NCBI GenBank assembly: GCA_016721905.1
Contig: JADKHH010000011.1
Location: 1-27,857, forward strand
DNA length: 27,857 nt
Source: Candidatus Opimibacter skivensis
GTDB lineage: Bacteria; Bacteroidota; Bacteroidia; Chitinophagales; Saprospiraceae
Direction: 5' to 3'
Position numbers and translations under genes: made by a program
Shown here: positions 25,853 to 27,857 of the stretch, one piece after another
Layout of the letters: each line of letters opens with the position of its first letter
Numbering within the stretch: the stretch's first letter is position 1
The notes under the pieces: generated by a model
Databases searched by the model: none
What the model was told of the DNA's origin: nothing
The model's input: the letters and a program-made list of their open reading frames with translations, nothing else

Positions 25853-26203
25853 GTCGGGTCACGCAGGGGAGTCTCACCCTACTTTCCCTGGAACCGTGCT
25901 TGAAAGTCTCTCTTCACACGGCTCTTCTTATTTCATCACAAATGTAAATAACACATTTTGGATACATGAAACTCCTCTATCGGAAATTCGCTGTGATATT
26001 GCTTCTCCATTCACAATCTTCCCCGCCATAGACGGGTTGTTGCTCAATATTGAAACGTAAACAAGCTAAGCCCTTCGCCCGATCATCTTTCGATGACTTC
26101 ATCACTACTACGACTTAGTCCGCCACCGCTATTTCATACTATCCTTGTATGTCTGTCTCAAATCAGATAATAGAACAATAGCGAATTCTCTTGTTCCATA
26201 CAA
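25853..26203 (-). mobile_element. Group II intron remnant lacking its reverse transcriptase
   Basis: Read on the minus strand, the sequence ends in a typical bacterial group II intron 3' part: domain V (25924-25891), then a domain VI-like stem and a tail ending GACCCGAC at 25853. Upstream, 26126-26095 carries the conserved GGCGGACTAAGTCGTAGTAG stretch then TGATGAAGTC, which I know from just before the intron-encoded protein in Bacteroidota introns. The protein itself is missing: only about 170 bp separate this stretch from domain V, with no reverse transcriptase motif. Nested stems TTGTATG/CATACAA (26145-26151 with 26197-26203) and GAACAA/TTGTTC (26173-26178 with 26191-26196) may be a ribozyme stem. 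No 5' GUGYG end was found. The 5' limit given is approximate. The rest of the 512-bp gap, to 26335, shows no gene. Confidence 0.78.
25891..25924 (-). ncRNA. Group II intron domain V
   Basis: The segment is 34 nt, the canonical domain V length, starting GAGCCGTGTG and ending CACGGTTC. The lower helix pairs positions 1-9 with 26-34. A two-base bulge (A24-A25) follows. The upper helix 10-13 pairs with 20-23 under a GAGA tetraloop. The catalytic AGC triad (positions 2-4) is kept. The loop-closing pair is A14-C19, a mismatch where G-C is expected, which suggests decay. Confidence 0.85.
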
Positions 26204-26335
26204 ACGCCCATGATGGATTCCTGCTTACTTTACCCCGGATAATATATTGTAGACATCCCTAAATGAAGAATTTCCCTATTCTTAAATTCGCGATATACTT
26301 TAAGCCAGTAAGAGATTCAGTATTTCAGTAAAAGC

Positions 26336-26707
26336 CTAATAAAGTGGTTCTGTCTTTGTTCTCCCGGAAGGAGTTGTGATTGTGACAGCTCCATCAGAAA
26401 TATGTATTAGACATATCCCATTGTCATCATCTCTGCCCCACAAAATTTTAACTTCAACAATTTTATTAAATGCCTCAATATTTTCTTGAGTGTAGTTAAT
26501 CTTTAAAGTAATTAAAATCCAAAGGGCAGCTATCACTGATTCAAATTCTCCATGTAAGTCCCGTACTTCATTTGGTGCAATAACAAAATTAATCCCATTA
26601 GCATTACCTTGTGAAAAGTTAGACGTATATACACCGCTTTTAACCACGATACCTAAATAATATATTCTTCTTACACTTGAGACTCGAATACTGCCGGTAT
26701 ATGGCAT
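26336..26707 (-). CDS. Small protein of unknown family, intact member of a tandem pair
   Basis: This 123-aa protein has no signal peptide or membrane helix. I do not recognise the family. Marks are the start MPYTGSIRVSS, a mid segment IVVKSGVYTSNFSQG, a hydrophobic stretch VIAALWILITLKI, and a C-terminal block VKILWGRDDDNGICLIHISD then GAVTITTPSGRTK. The pattern is mostly beta strands. A decayed paralogue lies directly upstream on the same strand (26854-27216) with the same start (MPYTG), SGVY, AALW, LWGRDDD and TPSG blocks. The shared blocks support both being real genes. The downstream neighbour is the intron remnant. No function is proposed. Confidence 0.75.
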   Translation of the reverse strand: MPYTGSIRVSSVRRIYYLGIVVKSGVYTSNFSQGNANGINFVIAPNEVRDLHGEFESVIAALWILITLKINYTQENIEAFNKIVEVKILWGRDDDNGICLIHISDGAVTITTPSGRTKTEPLY

Positions 26708-26853
26708 AGTTGTTTTTTATAGATGACGCGATTTATTATATATTAATTATGTCGAATCATTTGGTTAACAATTAAAATAAGCTTTTACTTTCAAATAAAA
26801 GATCCTTACATCTTACAAAGATCCCATTTATAATGTCCTGTTGACTATAACTG

Positions 26854-27216
26854 TTATTCTATTGCAGTCTTGACTCTCTTACCGGATGGAGTTACGATTT
26901 CGACTGAATTACCGGAAATATAAATATTGCCAGTTTTAGTGTCATCATCTCTGCCCCATAAAATTTTAATTTCAGCCCTCCTGAAATTGCCAGAATTTTA
27001 TCGATGGTAAAACTCACGGTAATTTTCACCCATAGAGCAGCCACAACAGCATTAAATGGCCCGCATTTCCAATCATTGTTCGGTTTAAAAGCCTAAGGAT
27101 CGTCCCTGAGCTTTAGACCAAAATTCATTGTAAACACCACTTTCAATCTTGATAGTTATGATTTCGAATGTCTTATTAGTTTGGTTTGTAATATAAAAGT
27201 ATCCAGTGTAAGGCAT
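26854..27216 (-). pseudogene. Decayed tandem paralogue of the 123-aa small protein
   Basis: From the ATG at 27216 the frame reads MPYTGYFYITNQTNKTFEII, TIKIESGVYNEFWSKAQG, then stops near 27087. The next frame continues GFKPNNDWKCGPFNAVVAAL then WVKITVSFTIDKIL. A third part returns to EIKILWGRDDDTKTGNIYIS and GNSVEIVTPSGKRVKTAIE before TAA at 26854-26856. At least two frame changes are needed. Aligned with the intact copy it shares MPYTG, ESGVY/KSGVY, VAALW/IAALW, KILWGRDDD and TPSG. The original length was about 120 aa. Confidence 0.75.
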
Positions 27217-27251
27217 CTTATATTTATATTTATTGCTTGAATTTTAAATCC

Positions 27252-27641
27252 CTAATTATTATGTCTTGGAGGTACGGTGAAATATTTAGCCGATTTTCTT
27301 ACAGCGTCCAGCCCATAATTTAGAATTAGTTTGTCAATCTCTTTTGCACAGACATGTCATTTTCATATAAAAAATTCATAATCAAACTACCGGAAAATTC
27401 ACATTTGATGTAAAATGTAACTTCAGCTGCCTTTCAGATATACCTTGTTTGTTAAATCCGTTGCTGCATTTGTTTCTAATTCTGAAACAACAGATATACC
27501 TCATGTGCGAAGTACTTTGTTTCACCCTTACCGCCCAGCCTTGCTTGGATAGCATTTATTATTCCTGTTAAAGAAATGTGTTCTTATTCTTTCGTTCTTT
27601 ACTTCAAATACCAGCTGATTAGCATGCAATCTCACTGTCAT
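27252..27641 (-). pseudogene. Third decayed small gene, unknown family
   Basis: A protein can be followed over three frames: MTVRLHANQLVFEVKNERIR (from the ATG at 27641), SLTGIINAIQARLGGKGETK then YFAHEVYLL, SELETNAATDLTNKVYLKG, AEVTFYIKCEFSGSLIMNFL then YENDMSVQK, and EIDKLILNYGLDAVRKSAKY then FTVPPRHNN to the TAG at 27252-27254. Several frame changes separate the pieces, so it is not functional. It is directly upstream of the tandem pair on the same strand and may have been in one operon with them. I do not know the family, and the start is uncertain. The last 216 bases of the window (27642-27857) show no gene I can support. Confidence 0.5.
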
Positions 27642-27857
27642 AGGTTTACAGAACAGAAGAAACTTCTGCAATTAGTGAACACAAGCCCGGCAGACAATCC
27701 TCCATTGCAATTATTATACCTCTTGATATTGGGTTGTCCCAAAGATAATATACATGGTAAGTTTTTTGACTATGAATAACTCCATTTTATGTAAGTATAT
27801 TATATAACTCCTCATTAGTATCCCTTGAAAGAAAAGTATTTTGAAGTAACCAAACTT

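Noticed and set aside
27576..27779. 67-codon plus-strand open frame at the right edge
   Set aside because: No recognisable pattern, and it overlaps the start of a minus-strand decayed gene that has better protein-like features.

Overview
The window looks like chromosomal DNA from a member of the Bacteroidota, probably a free-living Saprospirales, Cytophagales or Chitinophagales type. The reasons are four secreted proteins ending in type IX secretion (T9SS) type-A sorting domains, a HmuY-like protein, a LytTR response regulator, a hybrid histidine kinase of the DISM-sensor type, a TPR-adenylate cyclase, and starts without clear Shine-Dalgarno sites. I could not fix the genus. No tRNA, rRNA, CRISPR array, intact transposase or phage gene was seen.

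Layout: 1-4514 holds two decayed minus-strand genes, a TPR protein running off the left edge and a hybrid histidine kinase broken by about eight frame changes. An intact LytTR response regulator (4740-5495, plus) is transcribed away from the dead kinase and ends inside a cluster of 24-bp REP-like repeats (5489-5766). Next come a Yip1-like membrane protein and a DUF3010 protein (both minus), then 430 bp of hairpin-rich non-coding DNA. An AraC regulator and an aldo/keto reductase (plus, 7456-9428) form a likely regulator-enzyme pair.

From 9502 to 14828 all genes are on the minus strand: a frameshifted secreted T9SS protein, a 155-aa unknown protein, a small lipoprotein, the remains of an alpha/beta hydrolase, a TPR-adenylate cyclase whose usual transition-state arginine is glycine, and a second lipoprotein. 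Divergently, 15037-20347 (plus) encodes a HmuY-like T9SS protein and a very long leucine-rich-repeat-like surface protein whose sorting domain lies in another frame. A repeat-derived hairpin region separates it from a convergent minus-strand block (20635-25823): a T9SS protein, an unknown exported protein, an ArsR/SRPBCC operon with two operator-like palindromes, two DUF2306-type membrane proteins and a frameshifted HExxH membrane protease.

The right end (25853-27857) carries a group II intron remnant with a recognisable 34-nt domain V but no reverse transcriptase, followed by two tandem paralogous small proteins of unknown family (one intact, one decayed) and a third decayed small gene. The main theme is patchy gene decay: eight loci are disrupted while their neighbours are intact. 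Some single-base lesions lie in A-runs and could be assembly errors, but the histidine kinase, TPR gene and hydrolase carry too many lesions for that. I found no clear candidate for a complete new system. The best leads are the tandem small-protein family at the right end, the altered cyclase active site and the surface-protein cluster.
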